Below are positions 51,221 to 60,084 of a DNA stretch of 64,000 nt, one piece after another; position 1 is the first letter of the stretch; every line of letters starts with the position of its first letter. Source of the DNA: Kribbella sindirgiensis (GTDB lineage Bacteria; Actinomycetota; Actinomycetes; Propionibacteriales; Kribbellaceae); assembly GCF_004331435.1 (NCBI RefSeq), contig NZ_SJKA01000007.1, forward strand, positions 372,001-436,000. Reading direction: 5' to 3'. The notes under the pieces are model-generated. The model was not told the origin of the DNA. It made no database searches and saw only the letters and a list, made by a program, of their open reading frames with translations. The translations under genes and the position numbers were made by a program.

Positions 51221-51439
51221 ACCCTTATTCAAGCTTATCCACAAACCTTGAACAAGGCCTGTGGATGTTGTGGACACGTGTGCAGCTCGACAGGTAGAGC
51301 ACCAGCGAGACACCGTACGCACAGCCACGATCACGCTCAGGTGCACTACCCGGGCGACCCACACCTCCTGTCCAAATGCACACCTCCGCTCAGAGAACTG
51401 CTGACCCGTGTGGACCGGGTGGTGGGCAGACTGCTGGCT

Positions 51440-52261
51440 GTGACTCTGGATGCGCAGACGCAACGGATGGTGGCCGCCAACCAGGCCGACTGGAACGCCC
51501 GGGCGCCGCTGCACGCGGCGAGCGACTTCTACGACCGGCCCGCCGAGTTCTGGTTCGCCGACTACGAGTGGGAGGACCTCGGCCCGCTCGACGGTCGCGA
51601 AGTCCTGCATCTGCAGTGCCATCTGGGCACCGAGACGATCGAGTTCGCCCGCCGCGGCGCGCGAACCAGCGGACTCGACCTCTCCGAGAAGTCGCTGGAG
51701 GCCGCGCGGCGGATCGCGGCCGAGGCGGGCGTCGAGGTCGACTACCTGCACGCCAACGTGTACGACGCCGTGGAGGCGGTCGGCGGACGGCGGTTCGACG
51801 TCGTCTACACCGGCAAGGGCGCACTCTGCTACCTGCCCGAACTGCAACAGTGGGCAGAGGTCGTCGGCGAACTGCTCAAGCCCGGCGGCGTCCTCTACAT
51901 CGTCGAGTTCCACCCGTTGCTGAACGCGCTCCGCGAGGTCTCCCTGCCCGGCGAGTCCGACGAGCTCGTGCTCCGCGCCGACTACCTCGAAGGCCGCGGG
52001 CCGATCGCCCACGACTCCATCGTCACCTACACCGGCGACGAGGTCCCCGGCCGCCAGACCAGCTACGAATGGCGCCACGGCCTCGGCGAAATCACCACCA
52101 CCCTCGCCGACGCCGGCTTCCAACTCACCAGTCTCCGCGAGTCCGAAGTACTCCCCTGGCCCCGCTGGCCCTCCATGCAACAAACCCCGAACGGCTGGTG
52201 GCGCCTCCCCGACGCCGCCCCACGCATCCCGCTCCTCTTCGCGCTCAAGGCGATCCGATGA
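51440..52261 (+). CDS. SAM-dependent methyltransferase
   Basis: 273 residues from GTG 51440; the exact start is uncertain because no strong ribosome site is seen and the frame is open far upstream. The N-terminus NQADWNARAPLHAASDFYD and motif I VLHLQCHLGTETIEFARRG are typical of a common actinobacterial methyltransferase group; SGLDLSEKSLEAAR and VVYTGKGALCYLPEL follow. The substrate is unknown. The 219-base gap to the divergent Fic gene contains no other gene. Confidence 0.82.
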   Translation: MTLDAQTQRMVAANQADWNARAPLHAASDFYDRPAEFWFADYEWEDLGPLDGREVLHLQCHLGTETIEFARRGARTSGLDLSEKSLEAARRIAAEAGVEVDYLHANVYDAVEAVGGRRFDVVYTGKGALCYLPELQQWAEVVGELLKPGGVLYIVEFHPLLNALREVSLPGESDELVLRADYLEGRGPIAHDSIVTYTGDEVPGRQTSYEWRHGLGEITTTLADAGFQLTSLRESEVLPWPRWPSMQQTPNGWWRLPDAAPRIPLLFALKAIR

Positions 52262-52296
52262 CCCCGCGAACAAATCTGCTGCTGATGGGCTGACTC

Positions 52297-52320
52297 AACC
52301 TTTCGGGGCTGGGATCGTCA
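52297..52320 (+). promoter_or_regulatory. Possible ECF-type promoter of the sigma gene
   Basis: CAACC at 52296-52300 and CGTCA at 52316-52320 with a 15-base spacer, similar to the GGAACC / CGTC pattern read by ECF sigma factors. It would allow autoregulation. A weak match on its own. Confidence 0.35.
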
Positions 52321-52351
52321 GTCAGGTATGGGGCTGATCGTGGGAGACACG

Positions 52352-52834
52352 ATGACGGGCAGCGGCGCAGCGTTCGAGACGTTGTTTCGAACCGAGGCCG
52401 GCCGGCTGGTGCGGCTGGCGCATCTGCTCGGCGCCGAGGACCCCGAGGACGTGGTCCAGGAGGCGTTCTGCCGGCTGTACGACGTCCGGCAGCAGCGCGA
52501 GGTCGCGAATCCGACGGCGTACCTGAGCCGGATCGTGGTGAACGAGGTCCGCTCGCGGCGCCGTCGCAGGCTGCTCGGCGACCGCAAGGTCCTGCACCTC
52601 GGCACGGCGGAACCCGCCGACGAACACGTCGTACGCACCGAGTCCGTCCGCGGCCTGCTGCGTGCGCTCGACAGCCTGGCGCCGCGGCAGCGGGAGGCGC
52701 TGGTGCTGCGGTACTGGCTCGATCTGCCCCTGGCGGAGATCGCCGACGCGATGCAGGTCCGCGTCGGCACCGTCAAGTCACTGGTCAGCCGCGGCCTCGC
52801 CAGGCTCGCGACCGAACTCGAGGACCACCGATGA
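52352..52834 (+). CDS. ECF sigma factor (SigE-like)
   Basis: 160 residues from ATG 52352 (GGAG five bases upstream; ATG 52328 is a weaker choice). Region 2 is FETLFRTEAGRLVRLAHLLG ... EDVVQEAFCRLYD, and region 4 is LAPRQREALVLRYWLDLPLAEIADAMQV split over 110-137, ending GTVKSLVSRGLARL. It belongs to the short SigE/SCO-type actinobacterial ECF group. The stop overlaps its probable anti-sigma partner by four bases. Confidence 0.9.
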   Translation: MTGSGAAFETLFRTEAGRLVRLAHLLGAEDPEDVVQEAFCRLYDVRQQREVANPTAYLSRIVVNEVRSRRRRRLLGDRKVLHLGTAEPADEHVVRTESVRGLLRALDSLAPRQREALVLRYWLDLPLAEIADAMQVRVGTVKSLVSRGLARLATELEDHR

Positions 52835-53910
52835 ACGAAACCGAACGCCGCCTGAGCCGGGAGCTCGACCGCGCCGCCGCGGCCCGGACCGTCGACCTCG
52901 ACGAGCTGTGGGAGCAGGTCCAGGCGCGGACCGCTCGCAAGCGCCGCCGATCGCTCGCGCCGTACCTGGCCGCCGCCGCGGTCGGGGTCGTGGTCGTCGT
53001 GACCGCGACGCTTCTCGCCAGCGGCAGTGAAGGGCCCGGCCCGGTGACGACCCCCGACGTGACCCCGCAGCAGAAGACGACGCCCGGACCGCGCCCGGCT
53101 GTCATCGGCGGCTGGGGCTGCCTGAACCAGCGAACGATCGAGCCCGGCACCAACTCCGTGACGGGCAAGCCGGTCCGCGCCGTCCTCGATCCGTCGACCG
53201 CGCCTCCGGAGGCCGTCGCGTACGGCGTTCCGCAGTACCAGTTCACGTTCGGCGCGACATCCGGCACGCTCGACTACGCGGACGCTGCCGGGCACCGGAT
53301 CGCGCGTACCGAGCTGACCCGGACCGACACCGGCTGGCTCGTCGGCAGCCGTACCGTGTGTTCCGGCCCCGCGGGCCGTCTCTCGCCGAACCCGGTCGAG
53401 CTGGGCAGGTACACGGAGTCGCCGCTGCCGCTGGATCCGAAGTCGGCGCAGGTGCAGGCGAATCCGCCGATCGGCGAGCCGATCCTGGTCGACGACCGCA
53501 CCTACTACGACGCCGCCGGGATGCTCCGGCACCGCAGCCTGTATGCGTTCGCGACCAAGGACGGGTACGAGTTCGCCGGCATGCCGGGCGATACGTCGTA
53601 CTCGACCGGCGGCCAGAAGGAGGACACGATCGGCGGCGCCAACCTGTCGCCGGCGGTCGGCACTGACGACACCTACATCTTCGGCGCCCACGACAACCTG
53701 GGGATGGTGCTCAGCTACCTCACCGGGAAGTCGACGGTGGAAGGCCTCAGCTCACGCGACGCCGACACCAACACGGCCGGCAGCTCCCAGCAGTTCACGT
53801 TCCCCGGCGGCCGAACCCTCTACACCGTCGTCCCCGCACCCGCCCGCGACGGCCGAACCTACGTCACCGTCCACCGCTCGACCGGCGACGACCCGCCGCG
53901 TCGCTTCTGA
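52831..53910 (+). CDS. Single-pass membrane protein, probable anti-sigma partner
   Basis: 359 residues. The N-terminal cytosolic segment (about 1-43, ETERRLSRELDRAAAARTV) is helical and acidic/basic, followed by one membrane helix (about 44-64, YLAAAAVGVVVVVTATLLAS) and an extracellular domain of about 290 residues with two Cys in the first part. Co-translation with the sigma factor indicates that the cytosolic segment holds the sigma factor. No zinc-binding HxxxCxxC motif is present. Confidence 0.72.
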   Translation: MNETERRLSRELDRAAAARTVDLDELWEQVQARTARKRRRSLAPYLAAAAVGVVVVVTATLLASGSEGPGPVTTPDVTPQQKTTPGPRPAVIGGWGCLNQRTIEPGTNSVTGKPVRAVLDPSTAPPEAVAYGVPQYQFTFGATSGTLDYADAAGHRIARTELTRTDTGWLVGSRTVCSGPAGRLSPNPVELGRYTESPLPLDPKSAQVQANPPIGEPILVDDRTYYDAAGMLRHRSLYAFATKDGYEFAGMPGDTSYSTGGQKEDTIGGANLSPAVGTDDTYIFGAHDNLGMVLSYLTGKSTVEGLSSRDADTNTAGSSQQFTFPGGRTLYTVVPAPARDGRTYVTVHRSTGDDPPRRF

Positions 53911-53931
53911 CGCCTGTCAGGCCGGCGACAG

Positions 53932-54423
53932 CTAGGGACGGCGTCTGGTGGCGTGCCGAAGGCCGGTTGTTCGTAAGGCGACGGTCTCGGAACTGGCGTC
54001 CTCACGGCCTTGGCGCAGGAAGTCGAGCAGGAACTCGAGCTGGCGGTCGGAGTAGCCCGCGACCTGCTGCTGCCAACGCTCGCCGATCGGTTCGTAGTAC
54101 CGGGCGATGTCCGCGACCCGATCGGGGACGAGGCGGACGACCACGCGCCGACGGTCGTTCGGGTCGGGCTCCCGGCGGACGAATCCCGCCTGCTCGAGCC
54201 GGTCGACCAACCGGGTGGCGGCGCCGGTCGTCAGGCCCATCAGGTCGGCGAGCCTGCGTACCCCGGCCGGTCCGATCTCCAGCAGCGCGCCGACGGCGTG
54301 GATGTCGGTGACGGCCATGCCGAGCTGGTCGGCGACCGCGATCTGGTACCGCACCGCGGCCGAGATGTACCAGGGCATCTCCTCGGTCAACGCCGCCACG
54401 AGTTCCGCCCGCTTTCTCGCCAT
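53932..54423 (-). CDS. MarR-family transcriptional regulator
   Basis: 163 residues. The winged helix is VGALLEIGPAGVRRLADLMGLTTGAATRLVDRL split over 44-76, with the wing DPNDRRRVVVRLVPDR. Divergent from a membrane protein gene; the 112-base gap contains two TGCTTCAAG repeats that are the probable operator. Confidence 0.88.
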   Translation of the reverse strand: MARKRAELVAALTEEMPWYISAAVRYQIAVADQLGMAVTDIHAVGALLEIGPAGVRRLADLMGLTTGAATRLVDRLEQAGFVRREPDPNDRRRVVVRLVPDRVADIARYYEPIGERWQQQVAGYSDRQLEFLLDFLRQGREDASSETVALRTTGLRHATRRRP

Positions 54424-54462
54424 GGCCCCAACCTACGGGTTCCCCTGACTCTTCCCTGGTAG

Positions 54463-54492
54463 TTGCTTCAAGAAGTAGCTGCTTCAAGCAGC
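54463..54492. promoter_or_regulatory. Probable MarR operator
   Basis: Two TGCTTCAAG repeats 16 bp apart; the second lies in a perfect palindrome GCTGCTT-C-AAGCAGC (54478-54492). It is in the divergent gap between the MarR gene and the membrane protein. Confidence 0.6.
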
Positions 54493-54535
54493 GAAATGGT
54501 TGACTCCAGGAAACTCGACAGCAGGAGGCGACCCG

Positions 54536-55189
54536 ATGAAACCGTTCGTCCTGGTGGTGCCGTTCAGCGCCGTGATCACCGGACTCTTCAACCTCGGCGA
54601 GGTCGTGCCGTGGCCGCTCGCGATCGTGCTCGGTGCCGCCTGGGGCACCGCGGCCGGCCTGGTGGCGCATTGGCTCGGCAGCCGGCCACGGTGGGCGGCC
54701 TGGAGCGAGGACGTCCTGGTTGCCGCCGGCGCAGCCGGTTTCGCCTTCGCTGGTTGCGGCGGGCTGATGGCGATCCTGCTGCTGAAGGGATCACTGACCA
54801 GTACCTCGCTCACCGGCGAGGCGCTGGAGCGGATGTTCCTGCCGTCGATCCCGTACTACATCGCCGTCAACAGTGTGCTGGAGATCCTCGTCATCCCGCT
54901 GCTGGTGTACGTCGCCTGGCGCCCGGGCCGCCGCCGGGTGTTGGTGCTGAGCGCGGCCGCGCTGTACTTCGCCATGCGCGTCTGGACCTATCTGGCCTTC
55001 GTGCCGAACCGCCTCGGCTGGGCCGACTCCAGCCACTCGAACCAGCCACTGACCGCCGCCGAACGCGCGCAGGCCGCGGATGACCTGATGCTCAATGATC
55101 CCCGCTGGATTCTGCTGCTGATCATGTTCGCGCTCCTGCTCGCCGCCGGCGGGCGGTCCCGGGTCCGCGAGCTGGTCAGTGCTTCCTAG
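54536..55189 (+). CDS. Six-helix membrane protein, unknown
   Basis: 217 residues from ATG 54536 (GGAGG seven bases upstream). About six hydrophobic helices: FVLVVPFSAVITGLF, AIVLGAAWGTAAGLVAH, VLVAAGAAGFAFAG, YYIAVNSVLEILVIPLLVYV, VLVLSAAALYFAMRVW and WILLLIMFALLLAAG. No family is recognised. Divergent from and probably controlled by the MarR regulator. It converges with and overlaps the small membrane gene at 55176 by 14 bases. Confidence 0.7.
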   Translation: MKPFVLVVPFSAVITGLFNLGEVVPWPLAIVLGAAWGTAAGLVAHWLGSRPRWAAWSEDVLVAAGAAGFAFAGCGGLMAILLLKGSLTSTSLTGEALERMFLPSIPYYIAVNSVLEILVIPLLVYVAWRPGRRRVLVLSAAALYFAMRVWTYLAFVPNRLGWADSSHSNQPLTAAERAQAADDLMLNDPRWILLLIMFALLLAAGGRSRVRELVSAS

Positions 55190-55370
55190 GACCGCGGACC
55201 GCGACGTAGATCAGGGATACGCCTAACGCGGCGACGATCGGGCCGACGGTGGCCCAGAGGGTGCTGCCGGTCATCGAGCTGCCCTTGAGGTAGCCGAGGC
55301 CCTGCAGTGTCCAGACGCCGCCGATCGCGATGAGCAGTACGGCGAAGGCGATGGCGACGATCTTTCCCAT
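55176..55370 (-). CDS. Small two-helix membrane protein
   Basis: 64 residues: IVAIAFAVLLIAIGGVWTLQGLG split at residue 4-26, then TLWATVGPIVAALGVSLIYVAV. It ends in a short basic tail. Such proteins are frequent in actinobacteria; no function is known. Confidence 0.6.
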   Translation of the reverse strand: MGKIVAIAFAVLLIAIGGVWTLQGLGYLKGSSMTGSTLWATVGPIVAALGVSLIYVAVRGPRKH

Positions 55371-55379
55371 GCAGGGAGA

Positions 55380-56228
55380 TTAGCGGAGCAACTCGTCGCA
55401 GAGGTCGACGAGTTGCCGGCGGAGTGGGCGGGCGCGGTCGGCGAAGGTGCGTTGGGCGGCGGTGTACTCCGCCTTGCCTTCGGGGGTCTCGATCCGGACG
55501 GGGGAGTAGCCGAGGGCGGCCAGGTCGTACGGTGATGCGCGCATGTCGAGGGTGCGGATGTCGCGGGCGAGCTCGAAGCACTCCAGCAGGAGGGAGCTGG
55601 GGGTGAAGGGCATCAGCTTGGTCGCCCACTTGTAGAGGTCCATGTTCGCGTGCAGGCAGCCGCCCTGTTCCAGGACGGGTTGCGTTTCGCGGGTCGGTTG
55701 CAGAACGTTGCGTGGGCGCGCGGGGGTGGTGAAGAAGCGGAAGGCGTCGAAGTGCGAGCAGGCGATCTTGTGCGACTCCACCACCTGATCGGTGCCTTCA
55801 GCACCTAACCGCAGCGGCCAGGAGCCGTGGCGTACGTCGGGAGTCCGGTAGACCATCGCCCATTCGTGCAGCCCGAAGCACCCGAACTGGGGTTGCCGAT
55901 CGAGCGTGGCGGACAGCAGCCGGCGAATCCAGGTGATGCTGTCGGAGCGCCGGGTGATCTCGGCGGGATCGAGCGTCGCGGTCCCGTCGACGACCTGGTA
56001 GCCACGGCGGCCGGCGTACGACGCGGCGTCCAGCAACCGCACGCCGGGCCCGGGATGCCAGACGCGGAGCTGGTTCGGGCGGGTCGGGTAATAGGTGAAG
56101 AGGAAGTCCTCGACCGGATGCGGTTCCCGGCGGCGGCGCCGGTCCAGGTGATCGGCCAGCAGTACGTCGACGCGTGCGGCGTGATCGGCGGCGTACAAGG
56201 ACCACTCGGTGGCAGTCAGCGTCTTCAT
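55380..56228 (-). CDS. Conserved protein of the so-called 3-methyladenine DNA glycosylase-like actinobacterial family
   Basis: 282 residues from ATG 56228, which overlaps the GNAT gene stop by four bases. LTATEWSLYAADHAARVD and HPVEDFLFTYYPTRPNQLRVWHPGPG are the hallmark of a family often labelled 3-methyladenine DNA glycosylase in actinobacteria. I see no helix-hairpin-helix glycosylase motif, so the label is not supported by the sequence. Conserved Cys/His positions (GCFGLHEWAMVYR, KIACSHFDAFRFF, GGCLHANMDLYKW) suggest a metal or substrate site. The real function is unknown. Confidence 0.72.
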   Translation of the reverse strand: MKTLTATEWSLYAADHAARVDVLLADHLDRRRRREPHPVEDFLFTYYPTRPNQLRVWHPGPGVRLLDAASYAGRRGYQVVDGTATLDPAEITRRSDSITWIRRLLSATLDRQPQFGCFGLHEWAMVYRTPDVRHGSWPLRLGAEGTDQVVESHKIACSHFDAFRFFTTPARPRNVLQPTRETQPVLEQGGCLHANMDLYKWATKLMPFTPSSLLLECFELARDIRTLDMRASPYDLAALGYSPVRIETPEGKAEYTAAQRTFADRARPLRRQLVDLCDELLR

Positions 56229-56707
56229 AGGTCCAGGGCGAAGGCGTACAGGTCGACGCCTGGGATGGGGGACCAGTCGCGGTCCGGGAGGCGGGTGAAA
56301 CCGAGGCGCTCGTAGATCCGGTGGGCGGCGGTCATGTACGTGGCGCTGCTCAGCACGATCCGCCGCTGCCCGAGCTCGCGGGTCCGCGCGATGCAGCGCT
56401 CGGTCAGCAAGGTCCCGATTCCCAGGCCCCGCGCGCGGCCGGCCACACCGAGCATCCGGAACTCGCCCTCGTCGTCGAGCCCGATCTCCCGGTAGACCGA
56501 CCCGACGGGACAGTAGGTCACAGTGCCCAGCAGGCCGGACGAGTCCACGGCGACCCACAGTTCCGCCTTCGCGGCGCGGTCCGCGGCTGCACGGAGCGTC
56601 ATCGCGTACTCACCACGAACGAAGCCGTCGTGCGAGTACGCCTCCACGGTCAGCTCGCCCACAGCGTCGTACTCCGCAGGAAGGGCAACCCGGATCTCAA
56701 CAGTCAC
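56225..56707 (-). CDS. GNAT-family N-acetyltransferase
   Basis: 160 residues from GTG 56707. The acetyl-CoA loop is LGVAGRARGLGIGTLL (R-x-x-G-x-G/A), with the later YERLGFTRLPDRDW typical of GNAT. The substrate is unknown. Its stop overlaps the start of the glycosylase-like gene. Confidence 0.88.
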   Translation of the reverse strand: MTVEIRVALPAEYDAVGELTVEAYSHDGFVRGEYAMTLRAAADRAAKAELWVAVDSSGLLGTVTYCPVGSVYREIGLDDEGEFRMLGVAGRARGLGIGTLLTERCIARTRELGQRRIVLSSATYMTAAHRIYERLGFTRLPDRDWSPIPGVDLYAFALDL

Positions 56708-56747
56708 CGCATAACTGTCTCATCTCGTGCCCCGGTAGGCTCGGCCC

Positions 56748-57536
56748 GTGCGTATCGCCAGATTCTCCGTGGACGACGAACCGAAGTACGGCGTCGTCGA
56801 GACCGACGACCCCGAAGGGCTCGTCGGTACTGTCAACGTTCTCGACTCGGACCCGCTCTACCGGTCGGCGCAGTTCACCGGGGAGAAGCTGCAGCTCGCG
56901 GACGTCCGGCTGCTGGCGCCGGTGATCCCGCGCAGCAAGGTGGTCTGCGTCGGCCGCAACTACGCGGCACACGCCGCGGAGCTCGGCAACGACGTACCGC
57001 AGCAGCCGATGATCTTCCTGAAGCCGAACACCAGCGTGATCGGCCCGCGGGACGGCATCGTCTACCCGGAGCAGACCAACGACCTGCACTTCGAGGGCGA
57101 GCTCGCGATCGTGATCGGCCGGATCTGCCGGGACCTGCCCAAGGAGCGGGTCAACGAGGTGATCTTCGGCTACACCGTCGCGAACGACGTGACCGCGCGC
57201 GACCTGCAGAAGAGCGACGGGCAGTGGGCCCGGGCCAAGGGGTACGACACGTTCTGCCCGCTCGGTCCGTGGATCAGCACCGAGTTCGACGCGTCCGACG
57301 TCCGGGTCAGCACCGAGCTGAACGGTGAGCCCAAGCAGGACGGGCGCACCTCCCAGTTCATCTTCGACATCCCCGAGGTGCTGGCCTACATCACCTCGTT
57401 CACCACGCTGCTGCCCGGTGACGTGGTGCTGACCGGCACCCCGGCCGGTGTCGGCCCGATGCTGCCCGGTGACGAGGTCTCGGTCAGCGTCGAGGGCCTC
57501 GGAACCCTGACGAACAAGGTGATCGTGCGTGACTGA
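56748..57536 (+). CDS. Fumarylacetoacetate hydrolase-family protein
   Basis: 262 residues from GTG 56748. The FAH fold is shown by VCVGRNYAAHAAELG, PMIFLKPNTSVIGP, the metal ligands in DLHFEGELAIVIG (Glu-x-Glu) and GYTVANDVTARDLQ (Asp), and PGDVVLTGTPAGVGP. Members cleave or decarboxylate beta-diketo and oxaloacetate-type acids. The gene overlaps gltX by eight bases, an arrangement also kept in mycobacteria. Confidence 0.9.
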   Translation: MRIARFSVDDEPKYGVVETDDPEGLVGTVNVLDSDPLYRSAQFTGEKLQLADVRLLAPVIPRSKVVCVGRNYAAHAAELGNDVPQQPMIFLKPNTSVIGPRDGIVYPEQTNDLHFEGELAIVIGRICRDLPKERVNEVIFGYTVANDVTARDLQKSDGQWARAKGYDTFCPLGPWISTEFDASDVRVSTELNGEPKQDGRTSQFIFDIPEVLAYITSFTTLLPGDVVLTGTPAGVGPMLPGDEVSVSVEGLGTLTNKVIVRD

Positions 57537-59055
57537 CGGGTCCACCAAAGATGTACTGGGCGATCTGGAACCGAGTGCCGTCCGGGTCCGGTTCCCACCG
57601 TCCCCGACCGGCCTGCTGACCGTCGGCAACATCCGCAGCGCGCTGTTCAACTGGGCCTTCGCCCGGCACTTCGGCGGCAAGCTGGTGCTCCGCATCGAGG
57701 ACACCGACACGGCCCGGAACACCGCCGAGGGCTACCGCTACACGTACGACGCCCTGCGCTGGCTCGGCCTGATCTGGGACGAGGGCCCCGAGGCCGGCGG
57801 TGACTTCGGTCCGTACCTGCAGTCCGAGCGGATAGACATCTACGCCGACGTCGTCGCGAAGCTGATGGCGGCCGGCAGGGCGTACCACTGCTACTGCTCG
57901 CAGGAGGAGCTCGACCAGCGTCGCGAGGCGGCCCGCACGGCCGGCCAGCACAGCGGGTACGACGGCCACTGCCGCAACCTCACGCCCGAGCAGGTCCAGG
58001 CGTACGTCGACGAGGGCCGGCGCCCGGTGGTGCGGCTGCGGATGCCGGACCACCCGATCGTGTTCGACGATCTGGTCCGCGGCGAGATCACGTTCCTGCC
58101 GGAGAACCTCGGCGACTACGTCCTGGTCCGCGCGAACGGCTACCCGCTGTACCCGCTGGTGAACCCGGTCGACGACGCGCTGATGGAGATCACCCACGTG
58201 CTCCGCGGTGAGGACCTGCTGCCGTCGACGCCGCGCCAGATCGCCCTGTACGAGGCGCTCGCGGACATCGGCGTCGGCAGCGGCCGGACGCCGCGCTTCG
58301 GGCACCTGCCGTTCGTGATGGGCGAGGGGAACAAGCGGCTGTCCAAGCGGGACAAGGGATCCGGGCTGACGGAGTACGTCGACCGCGGGTTCCTGCCCGA
58401 GGGGCTGCTGAACTACCTGGCCCTGCTCGGCTGGTCGATCGCCGAGGACCGTGACGTGTTCACGATGGCGGAGATGGTCGAGGCATTCGACATCCGCAAG
58501 GTGAACTCGAACGCGGCCCGCTTCGACCCGAAGAAGTGCGAGGCGATCAACGCCGCGCACATGCGGCTGCTGCCGCAGGACGAGTTCGCGGAGCGGATGA
58601 TCCCGTTCCTGACCACGGCCGGGGTACTTGCGGAGCCGCCGTCCGAGGACGACCTCGCCGTACTGCGGGCCGCCGTACCGCTCGTGCAGGAGCGGATGAA
58701 CACGCTGTCGGAGTCCGAGGAGATGCTCGGGTTCCTGTTCGTCTCCGAGGACCGGTTCACGGTCGACCCGGACGCGGCCGCCAAGGTGCTGACCGGGGAC
58801 GCGACCGCGGTCCTGGACGCCGCGGCGAAGGCGCTCGCGGACCTGGGCGACACGGAGTGGACCACTGAGGCGATCGAGGCCGCGCTGCGGGCGTCGCTGA
58901 TCGACGGGCTCGGACTGAAACCGAAGAACGCGTTCGGCCCGGTCCGGGTGGCGATCTCCGGCCGCCGGATCTCGCCGCCGCTGTTCGAGTCCCTGGAACT
59001 GCTCGGGCGGGAGAAGTCCCTGCACCGGCTCGACCGCGCCCGCCGTACGACGTGA
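57529..59055 (+). CDS. gltX: Glutamyl-tRNA synthetase with a variant HIGH motif
   Basis: 508 residues from GTG 57529. A class I synthetase: N-terminal RFPPSPTGLLTVGNIRSALFN with TVGN at the HIGH position, RIEDTD, and the KMSKS-equivalent NKRLSKRDKGS near 265. The first His of HIGH is Thr here. Together with GatCAB (9.4-12.7 kb) and the adjacent tRNA-Gln and tRNA-Glu, it should charge both tRNAs with Glu (non-discriminating). Its stop overlaps the CPBP protease start. Confidence 0.93.
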   Translation: MTDGSTKDVLGDLEPSAVRVRFPPSPTGLLTVGNIRSALFNWAFARHFGGKLVLRIEDTDTARNTAEGYRYTYDALRWLGLIWDEGPEAGGDFGPYLQSERIDIYADVVAKLMAAGRAYHCYCSQEELDQRREAARTAGQHSGYDGHCRNLTPEQVQAYVDEGRRPVVRLRMPDHPIVFDDLVRGEITFLPENLGDYVLVRANGYPLYPLVNPVDDALMEITHVLRGEDLLPSTPRQIALYEALADIGVGSGRTPRFGHLPFVMGEGNKRLSKRDKGSGLTEYVDRGFLPEGLLNYLALLGWSIAEDRDVFTMAEMVEAFDIRKVNSNAARFDPKKCEAINAAHMRLLPQDEFAERMIPFLTTAGVLAEPPSEDDLAVLRAAVPLVQERMNTLSESEEMLGFLFVSEDRFTVDPDAAAKVLTGDATAVLDAAAKALADLGDTEWTTEAIEAALRASLIDGLGLKPKNAFGPVRVAISGRRISPPLFESLELLGREKSLHRLDRARRTT

Positions 59056-59966
59056 TGAGCAAGCAGACGACGCCGTACCATCGGCTGCTCGACAACGACG
59101 CCACGCCGCGCGCGTTCGTCGTCCTGGGCTCGTTCACGATCCTGGTCGGCTGGATGATCGCCGGTGTCGTGATCCAGGGGATACAGCTGGCGATCCGCGA
59201 GGACCCGGAAGGGACGCTGTCCTGGTTCGGGCTGCTGGCGACCAACCTGACCCTGATCACGCTGATCCCGCTGTCGATCTCCATCGCCAAGGCGTTGAAC
59301 AAGCAGACACCGGGGCTGCTGTCGTCGGTGGTCGGCCGGCTGCGCTGGCGGCCGCTGGCGTGGTTCGCGCTGGTCGCGTTCGTGCTCGAGCTGATCTCGT
59401 TCGCGATCATCCAGATCTTCGACGTCCCGCTCGCCACCGGTGAAGCGCACGGGGGCGGGGCGGCGCCGGACGTGATCGCGGTCGTCGTCGTGGTGCTGCT
59501 GACCTCGCCGATCCAGGCCGCGGGGGAGGAGTACTACTTCCGCGGGTACCTGCTGCAGGCCGTCGGGTCGTTCGTGCGGAGTTCGGCGGTGGCCGTGATC
59601 GCCACGGGCGTGCTGTTCACCGCGGCGCACGGGATCTGGCCGTGGCAGAGTCCGGCGTTGTTCGTCGACCGGCTCGCGTTCGGGCTGATCGCCGGTCTGC
59701 TCGCCGTCCGGACCGGAGGGCTCGAGGCCGGTATCGCGTCGCACGCGGCGAACAACGTGGTGACCTTCCTGTTCGCGGCGATGACCGACACGCTCGGGGC
59801 GAGTCTCAGGGTGAAGGACGCGCCCTGGCCGCTGGTGACGCTCGACGTCCTGAAGTTCGCCGCCTTCGGTGCGATCGCGTTGTGGATGAGCGGGCGGATG
59901 AAGCTCGACGACAAGTCCGAGCTGCCGTTGACCGCGGTGCCGATCAGCGGCCCGGGACGGGTGTGA
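59055..59966 (+). CDS. CPBP-family intramembrane metalloprotease
   Basis: 303 residues from ATG 59055 (GTG 59052 also possible). About eight membrane helices. The CPBP/Abi motifs are present: QAAGEEYYFRGYLLQ (Glu-Glu-x3-Arg), FTAAHGIW (His) and GIASHAANN (His-x3-Asn). These proteins are CAAX-protease-like membrane enzymes, mostly of unknown substrate. It overlaps gltX by one base and is followed by the tRNA genes. Confidence 0.88.
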   Translation: MSKQTTPYHRLLDNDATPRAFVVLGSFTILVGWMIAGVVIQGIQLAIREDPEGTLSWFGLLATNLTLITLIPLSISIAKALNKQTPGLLSSVVGRLRWRPLAWFALVAFVLELISFAIIQIFDVPLATGEAHGGGAAPDVIAVVVVVLLTSPIQAAGEEYYFRGYLLQAVGSFVRSSAVAVIATGVLFTAAHGIWPWQSPALFVDRLAFGLIAGLLAVRTGGLEAGIASHAANNVVTFLFAAMTDTLGASLRVKDAPWPLVTLDVLKFAAFGAIALWMSGRMKLDDKSELPLTAVPISGPGRV

Positions 59967-59999
59967 CGGGAGTGACAACCCGCCGCGAGGGGGCCCGTT

Positions 60000-60029
60000 T
60001 TGCTGTCCGGTCCCTGCCTCGGGTAAGCT
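60000..60029 (+). promoter_or_regulatory. Possible promoter for the tRNA genes
   Basis: TTGCTG (60000-60005), 18-base spacer, TAAGCT (60024-60029), 55 bases before tRNA-Gln. No gene lies in 59967-60084. Confidence 0.4.
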
Positions 60030-60084
60030 CTCCGAGCCGGGTTGATGAGGGCGGAAACAAACTCTCGACCCAGTGAAATGCCTT

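Noticed and set aside
51270..51330. tRNA-like stretch (AGCTCGACAGGTAGAGCACC)
   Set aside because: It resembles a D arm only; no anticodon or T arm and no acceptor pairing follow.
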